Assembly (NCBI RefSeq): GCF_019801965.1
Contig: NZ_JAHVIA010000007.1
Location: 124,001 to 188,000 of the forward strand
DNA from: Salipiger bermudensis
Lineage (GTDB): Bacteria > Pseudomonadota > Alphaproteobacteria > Rhodobacterales > Rhodobacteraceae
Direction of reading: 5' to 3'
DNA length: 64,000 bases
The notes under the pieces were generated by a model. It saw only the letters and a program-made list of their open reading frames with translations, was not told the origin of the DNA and did no database searches. Each line of letters opens with the position of its first letter. Within the stretch, counting starts at the first letter, position 1. Below are positions 33,364 through 41,106 of the stretch, piece by piece. Both the position numbers and the translations under genes were made by a program.

Positions 33364-33857
33364 GACTTCGCGAAGCGCGCCTTCAGCGCGTCGTGAACCG
33401 GCGGCGTGACGAAATTGCTCACGTCGCCGCCGAGCCGCGCGATCTCCTTGACCAGCTTCGACGCGATCGCCTGGTGCCGAGCCTCCGCCATCAGGAAGAC
33501 CGTCTCGACGCTGTCATCGAGCGCCCGGTTCATCCCGACCATCTGGAATTCATACTCGAAATCCGCGACCGCCCGCAGGCCGCGGACGATGATCTGCGCG
33601 CCCACGTCATGGGCGCAGTCGATCAGCAGGTTCTCGAACGGGTGGGCAACGATCTCGGTGCCGGTCTCGTCGGAGAGCGCGCGGCATTCCGCCTCGATCA
33701 TCGCGACGCGCGCCTCGAGGTCGAAGAGCGGCCCCTTGTCGCGATTGATCGCGACGCCGATCACCAGCCTGTCGACCAGCGCCGCCGCACGCCGGATAAT
33801 GTCGATATGGCCCAGCGTGATCGGGTCGAACGTGCCGGGATAAAGGCCAATGCGCAT
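33360..33857 (-). CDS. coaD: phosphopantetheine adenylyltransferase
   Basis: 165 aa with the nucleotidyltransferase motif TxGH: YPGTFDPITLGHIDII, plus VRGLRAVADFEYEFQM. It makes dephospho-CoA from phosphopantetheine and ATP. Length and motifs are normal. It ends head-on against the second DUF1127 gene, with the stop codons overlapping. Confidence 0.96.
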   Translation of the reverse strand: MRIGLYPGTFDPITLGHIDIIRRAAALVDRLVIGVAINRDKGPLFDLEARVAMIEAECRALSDETGTEIVAHPFENLLIDCAHDVGAQIIVRGLRAVADFEYEFQMVGMNRALDDSVETVFLMAEARHQAIASKLVKEIARLGGDVSNFVTPPVHDALKARFAKS

Positions 33858-33953
33858 GGGGCTGCCCCTGATCTGTCAGTTTGCCGCACGCAACAATATT
33901 GCGTTGCCGAATGCAACCCCTTGACCAAAATGCCGCGGCATGCTCGGGCCGGA

Positions 33954-34388
33954 TCAGTAGCCCATGATCATGCCCTGCAGCGCGTCCTTCTCCATCGCGA
34001 GCTCGGCAATCTGCGCTGCCACCACGTCACCGATGGTGATGATTCCGACCATCACGCCCTCTTCGACCACCGGCATGTGACGGAAGCGGCCCTCGGTCAT
34101 GCGGGCGAGGATGACGTCGCTGTCATCGGCAGAGGTGCAGGTCTTGAGATCGGTGGTCATCAGACTCTCGACCGGCGTGGTGAGCACGGCGGCCCCGTCG
34201 GTGGCGAGACGGCGCACGATGTCGCGCTCGGACAGGATGCCCAGCGGGGTCTGACCGTCCTCGGAGATCACCACGCCGCCGATGCGGCGCTCGGCCAGCA
34301 TCTTGGCGGCATCTGCCACCGTGGTCGCGGGCGTTACCGTGACGACGCCGTCATCCGCCTTGTCCTTGAGAATCTGTTGCACCTGCAT
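33954..34388 (-). CDS. CBS-domain pair protein
   Basis: 144 aa composed of two CBS domains: VTVTPATTVADAAKMLAERRIGG with ILSERDIVRRLA, and then LKTCTSADDSDVILARMTEGRFRHMPVVEEG with ITIGDVVAA. Such proteins bind adenosine nucleotides and regulate partners. No effector domain is attached. The start at 34388 follows CGGAGGAGAG on the coding strand. No partner is evident next to it. Confidence 0.88.
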   Translation of the reverse strand: MQVQQILKDKADDGVVTVTPATTVADAAKMLAERRIGGVVISEDGQTPLGILSERDIVRRLATDGAAVLTTPVESLMTTDLKTCTSADDSDVILARMTEGRFRHMPVVEEGVMVGIITIGDVVAAQIAELAMEKDALQGMIMGY

Positions 34389-34449
34389 CCGGCTCTCCTC
34401 CATGCCTTCTCTGCGCGTGCATCCAGCGTCCGGCCCCTGCGACAATCTG

Positions 34450-35346
34450 TCAAGTCAGACCTTCGAGCAGGGTAAGTTCTTTGCGAATCCCCTGCCCCAG
34501 CGCCTCGGCGAAGGCGTTGAGCCGCCCGAGCCGGCGGTCATCCTCGTGGCGCACCAGATAGAAGCTGCGGGTGATCTCGACTTCTTCAGCCAGCACCTTG
34601 CGCAGCCCCGGCGCCGCGGGCAGCGCGAAATCATGCACGATGCCGAGCCCGGCGTGCTGGCGCAGCCAGTGAAACTGCACCGAGACGCTGTTGGAGGCCA
34701 GCCGCACCCGCTCGACGCCGAGATCGGCGAGGTAGTCGAGTTCCTTGTCAAAGATCATGTCAGGGATGTAGCCGATGATGCGGTGCTCCCGCAGGTCGTC
34801 GCGGCTGCGGATCGGGGGGTGCTGCGAAAGATAGGCCTCGGAGGCGGCGAGGTGCAGTTTGTAATCGGCGAGCTTCTGCACCACCAGCCGCCCCGCGGTG
34901 GGGGCCGAGACGCCGATGGCGATGTCGGCCTCGCGCCGTGACAGGTTGACGATGCGCGGCAGGGCGACGATCTGGATCTCGAGATCGGGGTTCTGCGCGC
35001 CGATCTCGGCGCAGACCTGCGGCAGCAGGAAATTGGCGCAGCCATCCGGCGCGCCGATGCGGATCTGGCCCGAGAGCCCCTCACCCGCCCCGCGCACCGC
35101 CTCGGCGCCCTGCCCGAGCGCCTGCTCGGCCTCCTCGGCATGGGAGAGCAGCCGCGCCCCGGCCTCGGTCAGCGCATAGCCCTGCGGGCTCTTGGCAAAC
35201 AGCGGCTGGCCCAGCGTCTCCTCGAGCCGCGCCACGCGCCGGCCCACCGTGGCCGGGTCCATACGCAGCACGCGGCCGGCGCCCGAGAGGCTGTCGCCCC
35301 GCGCCACGGCGAGGAAAATCCGCAAATCATCCCAGTTCCCGCGCAT
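34450..35346 (-). CDS. LysR family regulator, probable regulator of mmsA
   Basis: 298 aa. The winged HTH at residues 1-62 (FLAVARGDSLSGAGRVLRMDPATVGRRVARLEE) is followed by a LysR effector-binding domain. It is divergently transcribed from mmsA over 105 nt that contain two direct repeats, the usual LysR autoregulation layout. The effector is likely an intermediate of valine or related catabolism (inference from position). Confidence 0.88.
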   Translation of the reverse strand: MRGNWDDLRIFLAVARGDSLSGAGRVLRMDPATVGRRVARLEETLGQPLFAKSPQGYALTEAGARLLSHAEEAEQALGQGAEAVRGAGEGLSGQIRIGAPDGCANFLLPQVCAEIGAQNPDLEIQIVALPRIVNLSRREADIAIGVSAPTAGRLVVQKLADYKLHLAASEAYLSQHPPIRSRDDLREHRIIGYIPDMIFDKELDYLADLGVERVRLASNSVSVQFHWLRQHAGLGIVHDFALPAAPGLRKVLAEEVEITRSFYLVRHEDDRRLGRLNAFAEALGQGIRKELTLLEGLT

Positions 35347-35354
35347 GTCAGCAC

Positions 35355-35413
35355 CTGCATTTTTGCAAAACCCTTTTGTCCGATTACCTCTGTTGCCTGC
35401 ATTTCCGCAAGAC
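35355..35413. promoter_or_regulatory. two direct repeats between LysR gene and mmsA
   Basis: CTGCATTTTTGCAAAAC (35355-35371) and CTGCATTTCCGCAAGAC (35397-35413) are 42 bp apart, four helical turns. They each hold a TGCA...GCA imperfect dyad and are good candidates for the LysR operator. Confidence 0.6.
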
Positions 35414-35451
35414 TAAGGTGACGCCAAATCCGAATGACAGGAGGAGCGATC

Positions 35452-36951
35452 ATGAAAGAACTGACGCATTTCATCAACGGCGAGCACGTGAAGGGCACCT
35501 CGGGCCGCTTCACCGAAGTCTTCAACCCCGCCACCGGCGAAGCCATCGCCAAGGTGCCGCTCGCGACCCTCGAAGAGCTGAATGACGCCGTGGCCAAGGC
35601 GGCCGAGGCACAGATCGGCTGGGCCAACACCAACCCGCAGCGTCGCGCCCGCGTGATGATGAAGTTCGGTGCCCTGATCAACGAGCACATGGACGAGCTG
35701 GCCGAGCTGGTCAGCCTCGAGCACGGCAAGACCCTGCCCGACGCCAAGGGCGACGTGCAGCGCGGCCTCGAGTTCGTTGAGGTGTGCATGGGCGCGCCGG
35801 CGATGCTCAAGGGCGAGTTCATGGACAACGGCGGCCCGGGCATCGACCTCTACTCCATGCGACAGCCGCTGGGCGTCGTTGCAGGCATCACGCCCTTCAA
35901 CTTCCCCGCCATGATCCCGCTGTGGAAGATGGCCGGCGCCCTCGCCTGCGGCAACGCGATGATCCTCAAGCCCTCCGAGCGCGTGCCCTCGACGGCGCTG
36001 CGCCTCGCCGAGCTGCTGATCGAAGCGGGCCTGCCCGCGGGCGTCCTGCAGGTGGTCAACGGTGACAAGGACGTCGTCGACGGCATCCTCGACCACGAGG
36101 ACATCCCGGCGGTGGCCTTCGTGGGCTCGACCCCGATCGCGCAGTACATCTATGGCCGTGCCTGCTCCAACGGCAAGCGCGCCCAGTGCTTCGGCGGCGC
36201 CAAGAACCACATGATCATCATGCCCGACGCGGACATCGACAAGGCCGCCGACGCGCTGGTCGGTGCCGGCTTCGGCGCAGCCGGCGAACGCTGCATGGCG
36301 ATCTCGGTCGCGGTTCCGGTCGGCCAGAAGACCGCCGACGCTCTGATCGAGAAACTGGTTCCCCGCATCGAAGCGCTCAAGGTCGGCCCCTACACCGCCG
36401 GCAACGACGTGGATTACGGCCCGGTGATCACCCAGGCGTCCAAGGACCGCATCAACGGGCTCATCGCCTCGGGTGTGGACCAGGGCGCAAGCCTCGTGGT
36501 CGACGGCCGCGACTTCGAGCTGCAGGGCTACGAGGACGGCTTCTTCGTGGGTCCGTCGATGTTCGACAATGTCACCAAGGACATGGACATCTACAAGGAA
36601 GAGATCTTCGGCCCGGTCCTTTGCCAGGTGCGCACCGAGTCCTATGACGAGGCGCTCGACCTGATCATGAAGAACGACTACGGCAACGGCACGTCGATCT
36701 TCACCGCCGACGGCGACACCGCGCGCGACTTCGCGCACCGTGTGAACGTGGGCATGGTCGGCATCAACTTCCCGATCCCGGTGCCGCTGAGCTACTTCAC
36801 CTTCGGCGGCTGGAAGAAGTCCGGCTTCGGCGACCTCAACCAGTACGGCCCCGACGCCTTCCGCTTCTACACCAAGACCAAGACCGTCACCGCGCGCTGG
36901 TTCTCGGGCATCAAGGAAGGCGGCGAGTTCAACTTCAAGGCGATGGACTGA
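35452..36951 (+). CDS. mmsA: CoA-acylating methylmalonate-semialdehyde dehydrogenase
   Basis: 499 aa aldehyde dehydrogenase. The nucleophilic Cys lies in FGAAGERCMAISVAV, and the segment GGAKNHMIIMPDADID and the C-terminal KTVTARWF are typical of MmsA. It oxidises methylmalonate or malonate semialdehyde to propionyl- or acetyl-CoA in valine and inositol catabolism. AGGAGCG precedes the ATG. It is divergent from its likely LysR regulator, with a strong terminator downstream; mmsB is not in the window. Confidence 0.95.
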   Translation: MKELTHFINGEHVKGTSGRFTEVFNPATGEAIAKVPLATLEELNDAVAKAAEAQIGWANTNPQRRARVMMKFGALINEHMDELAELVSLEHGKTLPDAKGDVQRGLEFVEVCMGAPAMLKGEFMDNGGPGIDLYSMRQPLGVVAGITPFNFPAMIPLWKMAGALACGNAMILKPSERVPSTALRLAELLIEAGLPAGVLQVVNGDKDVVDGILDHEDIPAVAFVGSTPIAQYIYGRACSNGKRAQCFGGAKNHMIIMPDADIDKAADALVGAGFGAAGERCMAISVAVPVGQKTADALIEKLVPRIEALKVGPYTAGNDVDYGPVITQASKDRINGLIASGVDQGASLVVDGRDFELQGYEDGFFVGPSMFDNVTKDMDIYKEEIFGPVLCQVRTESYDEALDLIMKNDYGNGTSIFTADGDTARDFAHRVNVGMVGINFPIPVPLSYFTFGGWKKSGFGDLNQYGPDAFRFYTKTKTVTARWFSGIKEGGEFNFKAMD

Positions 36952-36979
36952 CCTTCAGCCTAAAGACAAGCAAGACCAG

Positions 36980-37009
36980 GCGCCCCGGACCGGAAAGTCC
37001 GGGGCGCTT
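36980..37009 (+). terminator. terminator after mmsA
   Basis: GCGCCCCGGAC (36980-36990), loop CGGAAA, GTCCGGGGCGC (36997-37007): perfect 11-bp stem with a weak T tail. Confidence 0.75.
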
Positions 37010-37194
37010 GCCGTTCCAGCGCCCGCCCCGCGACGTGTCATCTCGGTGTCGGTTCCGATTTGTTCTCCTTCAAACCTTGCGTCTCGGGGGTGTCTCGCGG
37101 CAAATGACGGGGTCGCTGAGGTCCCGCGTGGTTTGTGGATGGCAGGCTCCGGCGAGAAGTTAAGTAATCGGAACAACCTATTGGTGAGCCGCAC

Positions 37195-37614
37195 ATGCCC
37201 GTCGCTTTTCGAATCATGCCCAGTTCCGGGCTTGTCTACGTCCGTTTTGAAGGTCAGCTTCTGATCGACGAGATCATCGAGGCCTTTGAAAGCTATGCGC
37301 GCAATCCGCTGGCCGATCCCGGCCAGAAGCACCTTGTCGATCTCTCGCGCGTCACCGGCATCACCTGGGACTACCTGAAGCTGATGCGGCTGCAGGCAAT
37401 CAAGGCTGGCTTCTTCTGCGGGCATGGTGCCCAGACCCTCAAGGTCTATGTCTGCCCGACCGACCTGTCGCTCGAGGTATCGCGGATGATCCTGCGCTCC
37501 TGGGAGGGGGTCGATGCGGTGGTGCCGCTGCTTCAGCGGCAGCCCGATGAGGCGCTTTCGGTGCTGGGCCTGCAGCAAGACCGCTTCTCCGACCTCTTCG
37601 CCGATCACGGCTAA
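37195..37614 (+). CDS. hypothetical protein (139 aa), STAS/SpoIIAA-like fold possible
   Basis: 139 aa, no signal peptide. The alternation [44 protein letters not shown] resembles short alpha-beta proteins of the SpoIIAA-like group, but I see no defining motif. It is a single gene between mmsA and the carboxylate-amine ligase. The 180 nt upstream hold no clear promoter. Confidence 0.65.
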   Translation: MPVAFRIMPSSGLVYVRFEGQLLIDEIIEAFESYARNPLADPGQKHLVDLSRVTGITWDYLKLMRLQAIKAGFFCGHGAQTLKVYVCPTDLSLEVSRMILRSWEGVDAVVPLLQRQPDEALSVLGLQQDRFSDLFADHG

Positions 37615-37682
37615 GGCCGCGCCGGGCTTGCCCGGTGGCCGCCGCTCTGCTTTCCTCGGCCAAGCAGCCAAGGGAGGGGCCG

Positions 37683-38801
37683 ATGCAGACGCCGGAATTC
37701 AGCCTCGGGATCGAGGAGGAATACCTCCTCGTCGATCGCGACACGCTGGCGTTGAGCGAGGCGCCGAAGCGCCTGCTCGAAGCCTGCAGCGAGGAACTCG
37801 AGGGCCAGGTCAGCCCGGAATACCTGCAATGCCAGATCGAGATCGGCACCAAGCCCTGTCCCGACATCGCCACCGCCCGCGAAGATCTCAAGCGGCTCAG
37901 GGCAGCGATCTCGAGACACGCGGCGCGCTACAACCTCGCGCCCATCGCCGCCTCCTGCCACCCGCTGGCGCATTGGAAGAACCAGCACCACACCGACAAG
38001 GAGCGCTACCGCGACCTGCGCCGCGATCTCGGCGGCGTGGTGCAGCGCATGCTGATCTGCGGCATGCATGTCCATGTCGGGCTCGGCGATGACCAGCTGC
38101 GCGCCGACCTGATGCGGCAGGCGGGCTACTTCCTGCCCCACCTGCTGGCGCTGTCGACCTCCTCGCCGTTCTGGCAGGGAACGGATACCGGCCTCGCCAG
38201 CTATCGCATCTCGGTCTTCGACAACCTGCCACGCACCGGCCTGCCGCCGCATTTCGCCAACTGGCAGGATTACCAGCGCTCGGTGCAGGCGCTGATCGAT
38301 CTCGGCATCATCGAGGACAGCTCGAAGATCTGGTGGGACCTGCGCCCCTCGGCCCGCTTCCCGACCCTCGAGACCCGGATCATGGACGTCCAGCCCCGGC
38401 TCGAGGACGCGCTGATGCTGGCGGCGATCAACCAGTGCGTCCTGCGGATGCTGTGGCGGCTGCGGCGGCAGAACCTGCGCTGGCGGATCTACGAGAATTT
38501 CCTGATCGGCGAAAACCGCTGGCGGGCGCAGCGCTACGGCATCACCGAGGGGCTGATCGACTTCGGCGCCGCGCGCATCACCCCGTTCGAGGATCTCACC
38601 GAGGAGCTGATCGCGCTGATCGCCGAGGATGCCGAGGCCCTGGGCTGCGTGGCCGAGGTCGAGCGCTGCCGCAAGGTGGTGGCCGAGGGCAATTCCTCGT
38701 CGCGCCAGCGCGCGGTGGCGGCGGCCCATCCCGAGGATGGCGAAGAACAGATGCGCGCCGTGGTCAGCCACCTGATCGACGAATTCCACGAGGGCCTCTG
38801 A
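37683..38801 (+). CDS. carboxylate-amine ligase, YbdK / GCS2 family
   Basis: 372 aa with the glutamate-cysteine ligase type 2 core: [13 protein letters not shown] at the N-terminus, [18 protein letters not shown], and [10 protein letters not shown]. It has weak gamma-glutamylcysteine ligase activity in known members; the natural substrate is uncertain. The length is usual. GGGAGGGG precedes the ATG at 37683. Confidence 0.9.
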   Translation: MQTPEFSLGIEEEYLLVDRDTLALSEAPKRLLEACSEELEGQVSPEYLQCQIEIGTKPCPDIATAREDLKRLRAAISRHAARYNLAPIAASCHPLAHWKNQHHTDKERYRDLRRDLGGVVQRMLICGMHVHVGLGDDQLRADLMRQAGYFLPHLLALSTSSPFWQGTDTGLASYRISVFDNLPRTGLPPHFANWQDYQRSVQALIDLGIIEDSSKIWWDLRPSARFPTLETRIMDVQPRLEDALMLAAINQCVLRMLWRLRRQNLRWRIYENFLIGENRWRAQRYGITEGLIDFGAARITPFEDLTEELIALIAEDAEALGCVAEVERCRKVVAEGNSSSRQRAVAAAHPEDGEEQMRAVVSHLIDEFHEGL

Positions 38802-38973
38802 CACCCCACGGGGCGGGACCGGCGCGTTTGCGGGCATTTGTCGCAAAGAAATCGCTGCGCGGGGCCCGTGCGGGGAGGTAATCGGCTTGCGGAAACCCTA
38901 GATATGCCATGAGGATAGGGCGGCACGTGAACGCCGCAGCTGAACAGAGGCCCGCAAGACCCGATATGCGCCA

Positions 38974-40020
38974 ATGATGGTCACCCTGAGACAAACCACC
39001 TACCTGCTCGCGCTGCTGATCATGATTGGCTACCTGCTGCATATCGGCAAGCCGGTGCTGCTGCCGGTGCTGATCGCGGTGATCTCGGTCTACATCCTGT
39101 TCGATGTCACCGCCCGCCTCGGACGGGTGCCGGTGCTGGGGCTGCTGCCGTCGATCCTGCGGCGGGTGCTGGTGCTGCTCACCTTCACCATCGCGCTGAT
39201 CGCTCTTTTCACCTACGTGCTCGACACCTTCACGCAGGTTGCCGCGGTGCTGCCAAGCTACAAGGCCAACCTCGACAGCCTGATGACCCACGTGGCGCAG
39301 CTTGTCGGCGTCGATGACGAGCCGAGCTGGGCGCAGCTGCGCGCCATGACCTTCGACCGGGTCGAGATCCAGCCCTTCATCGGGCCGGTGATCCTGTCGA
39401 TCCGCGGCCTCGGCGGCACGCTCTTCCTCGTGGTACTCTACGCGTCTTTCCTGACCGCCGAGCGCGCCGGCATGGCGCGCAAGCTCAACCTCGCCCTCGA
39501 GGGCAATGCGGATGCAGAGAACCGGACCATCGCGCTCATCAACCGGATCAACACCCGGATCGGCGATTACCTGTCGGTCAAGACCGTGGTGAACGTCATC
39601 CTCGGCGCGCTGTCCTACGGGGTGATGCTGCTCTTCGGGATCGATTTCGCGCTGTTCTGGGCGATCCTCATCGCGCTTTTGAACTACATCCCCTATATCG
39701 GCTCGCTGATCGGGGTGATCTTCCCGGTGCTGCTCAGCCTCGCGCAGTTCGGCTCCTTCACCGTGGCCTCGCTGGTGGCGGTGTCGCTGACCGCGGCGCA
39801 GCTCTTCGTCGCTGGCTATCTCGAGCCGAGGATGCTCGGTCGGGCGTTCAACCTCAGCCCCTTCGTGGTACTGCTGGCCCTGGCCTTCTGGAGCGCGCTC
39901 TGGGGCCTGCCCGGCGCGGTGCTCGCGGTGCCGCTGACCGCGAGCCTGATCATCGTCATGGCCGAGATCGACGCCACCCGCCCCTTCGCCATCCTGCTAT
40001 CGGCCTCCGGCAAGGTCTGA
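38974..40020 (+). CDS. AI-2E family transporter (PerM/TqsA-like)
   Basis: 348 aa membrane protein with about 7-8 helices. The C-terminal half has WAILIALLNYIPYIGSLIGVIFPVLLSL, the family hallmark. Members have been linked to AI-2 export or to sodium/proton antiport; the substrate here is unknown. The start may be either of two adjacent ATGs (38974 or 38977... frame codons 1 and 2). No neighbour suggests a role. Confidence 0.88.
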   Translation: MMVTLRQTTYLLALLIMIGYLLHIGKPVLLPVLIAVISVYILFDVTARLGRVPVLGLLPSILRRVLVLLTFTIALIALFTYVLDTFTQVAAVLPSYKANLDSLMTHVAQLVGVDDEPSWAQLRAMTFDRVEIQPFIGPVILSIRGLGGTLFLVVLYASFLTAERAGMARKLNLALEGNADAENRTIALINRINTRIGDYLSVKTVVNVILGALSYGVMLLFGIDFALFWAILIALLNYIPYIGSLIGVIFPVLLSLAQFGSFTVASLVAVSLTAAQLFVAGYLEPRMLGRAFNLSPFVVLLALAFWSALWGLPGAVLAVPLTASLIIVMAEIDATRPFAILLSASGKV

Positions 40021-40139
40021 CGCTGCCCGCGCGGGCGTTCCGCGCAAATATCTCACTCCGTGTCACTTTTTCGGGAACCGCGACGCGCCGTCGCAGGTTG
40101 CGCCCCGAGGGACAGAGACGTCACGGGGCGGGCAAGCGA

Positions 40140-41099
40140 TTGCGGCGAAGCATTTTCCTGATCATTCCAGCGCTGCTCGCGGGCTGCGAGGGGCGTCACA
40201 ACTGGCTGGCCTCCGCCGGCGCCGAGGCGCAACGCGTCGAAGATCTGTTCTGGGTGCTGCTGGTCGGCGCCGCGGTGATCTGGGGCATCGTGATCGGCGC
40301 TGCGGTCTATGCGCATCGGCGGCAGGTCGACCCCTCCCTCGAAACCCAGGCGCGGCGCTTCATCCTCTGGGGCGGCGCGGTGTTCCCGACCGTGGTGGTC
40401 GGCGCGCTGCTGGTCTGGGGCCTCGTCATCCTGCGCGACATCACCAGCGATGAGGGCGACCTGACGGTGCGCGTCGATGGCGAGCGCTGGTGGTGGCGGG
40501 TGATCTACGAGACGCCCGAGGGCGACGTGGTGACGGCCAACGAAATCCGCCTGCCGGTCGACCGCACCGCGCTCTTCAGGCTCACCGCCGACGACGTGAT
40601 CCATTCCTTCTGGGTGCCGGCGCTTGGCGGCAAGATGGACATGATCCCCGGCCGCGAGACCACACTGGCCCTCACCCCGATCGAGACCGGCAACTGGGGC
40701 GGGCTCTGCGCCGAGTATTGCGGCGGTGCGCATGCGCTGATGCGCTTCGATGCCATCGTGATGGAACAGAGCGCCTTCGATAGCTGGCTCGAGGCCGAGG
40801 CTCAGCCCGCGGAGATCGCCGCCGGCGACCCGGGCTTCGAGATTTTCCAAGAGGAAGGCTGCGGCGCCTGCCACACCATCCGCGGCACCGAGGCGCAGGG
40901 CCCCGTCGGCCCCGACCTCACCCATCTCGCCTCCCGCGACAAGCTCGGCGCCGGGATCTACGACATGACGCCCGAGAACATGGCGCGCTGGATCACCGAC
41001 ACGCACGCGATGAAGCCCGACATCGACATGCCCCCCTATCCCGACCTGCAGGGCGAGCGGCTCGACCGGCTCGTCGCCTTCCTAATGAGCCTGGACTGA
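40140..41099 (+). CDS. cytochrome c oxidase subunit II fused to cytochrome c
   Basis: About 319 aa. A lipobox LLAGC follows the N-terminal helix, then two membrane helices. The CuA domain has HSFWVP and CAEYCGGAHALM, giving the binuclear site ligands. A C-terminal cytochrome c domain has CGACH with a distal Met in DIDMPPYP. The start is probably TTG at 40140, where the signal begins; TTG at 40098 is an alternative. It heads a packed oxidase operon: 7 nt to subunit I. Confidence 0.9.
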   Translation: MRRSIFLIIPALLAGCEGRHNWLASAGAEAQRVEDLFWVLLVGAAVIWGIVIGAAVYAHRRQVDPSLETQARRFILWGGAVFPTVVVGALLVWGLVILRDITSDEGDLTVRVDGERWWWRVIYETPEGDVVTANEIRLPVDRTALFRLTADDVIHSFWVPALGGKMDMIPGRETTLALTPIETGNWGGLCAEYCGGAHALMRFDAIVMEQSAFDSWLEAEAQPAEIAAGDPGFEIFQEEGCGACHTIRGTEAQGPVGPDLTHLASRDKLGAGIYDMTPENMARWITDTHAMKPDIDMPPYPDLQGERLDRLVAFLMSLD

Positions 41100-41106
41100 C
41101 GCGCCC

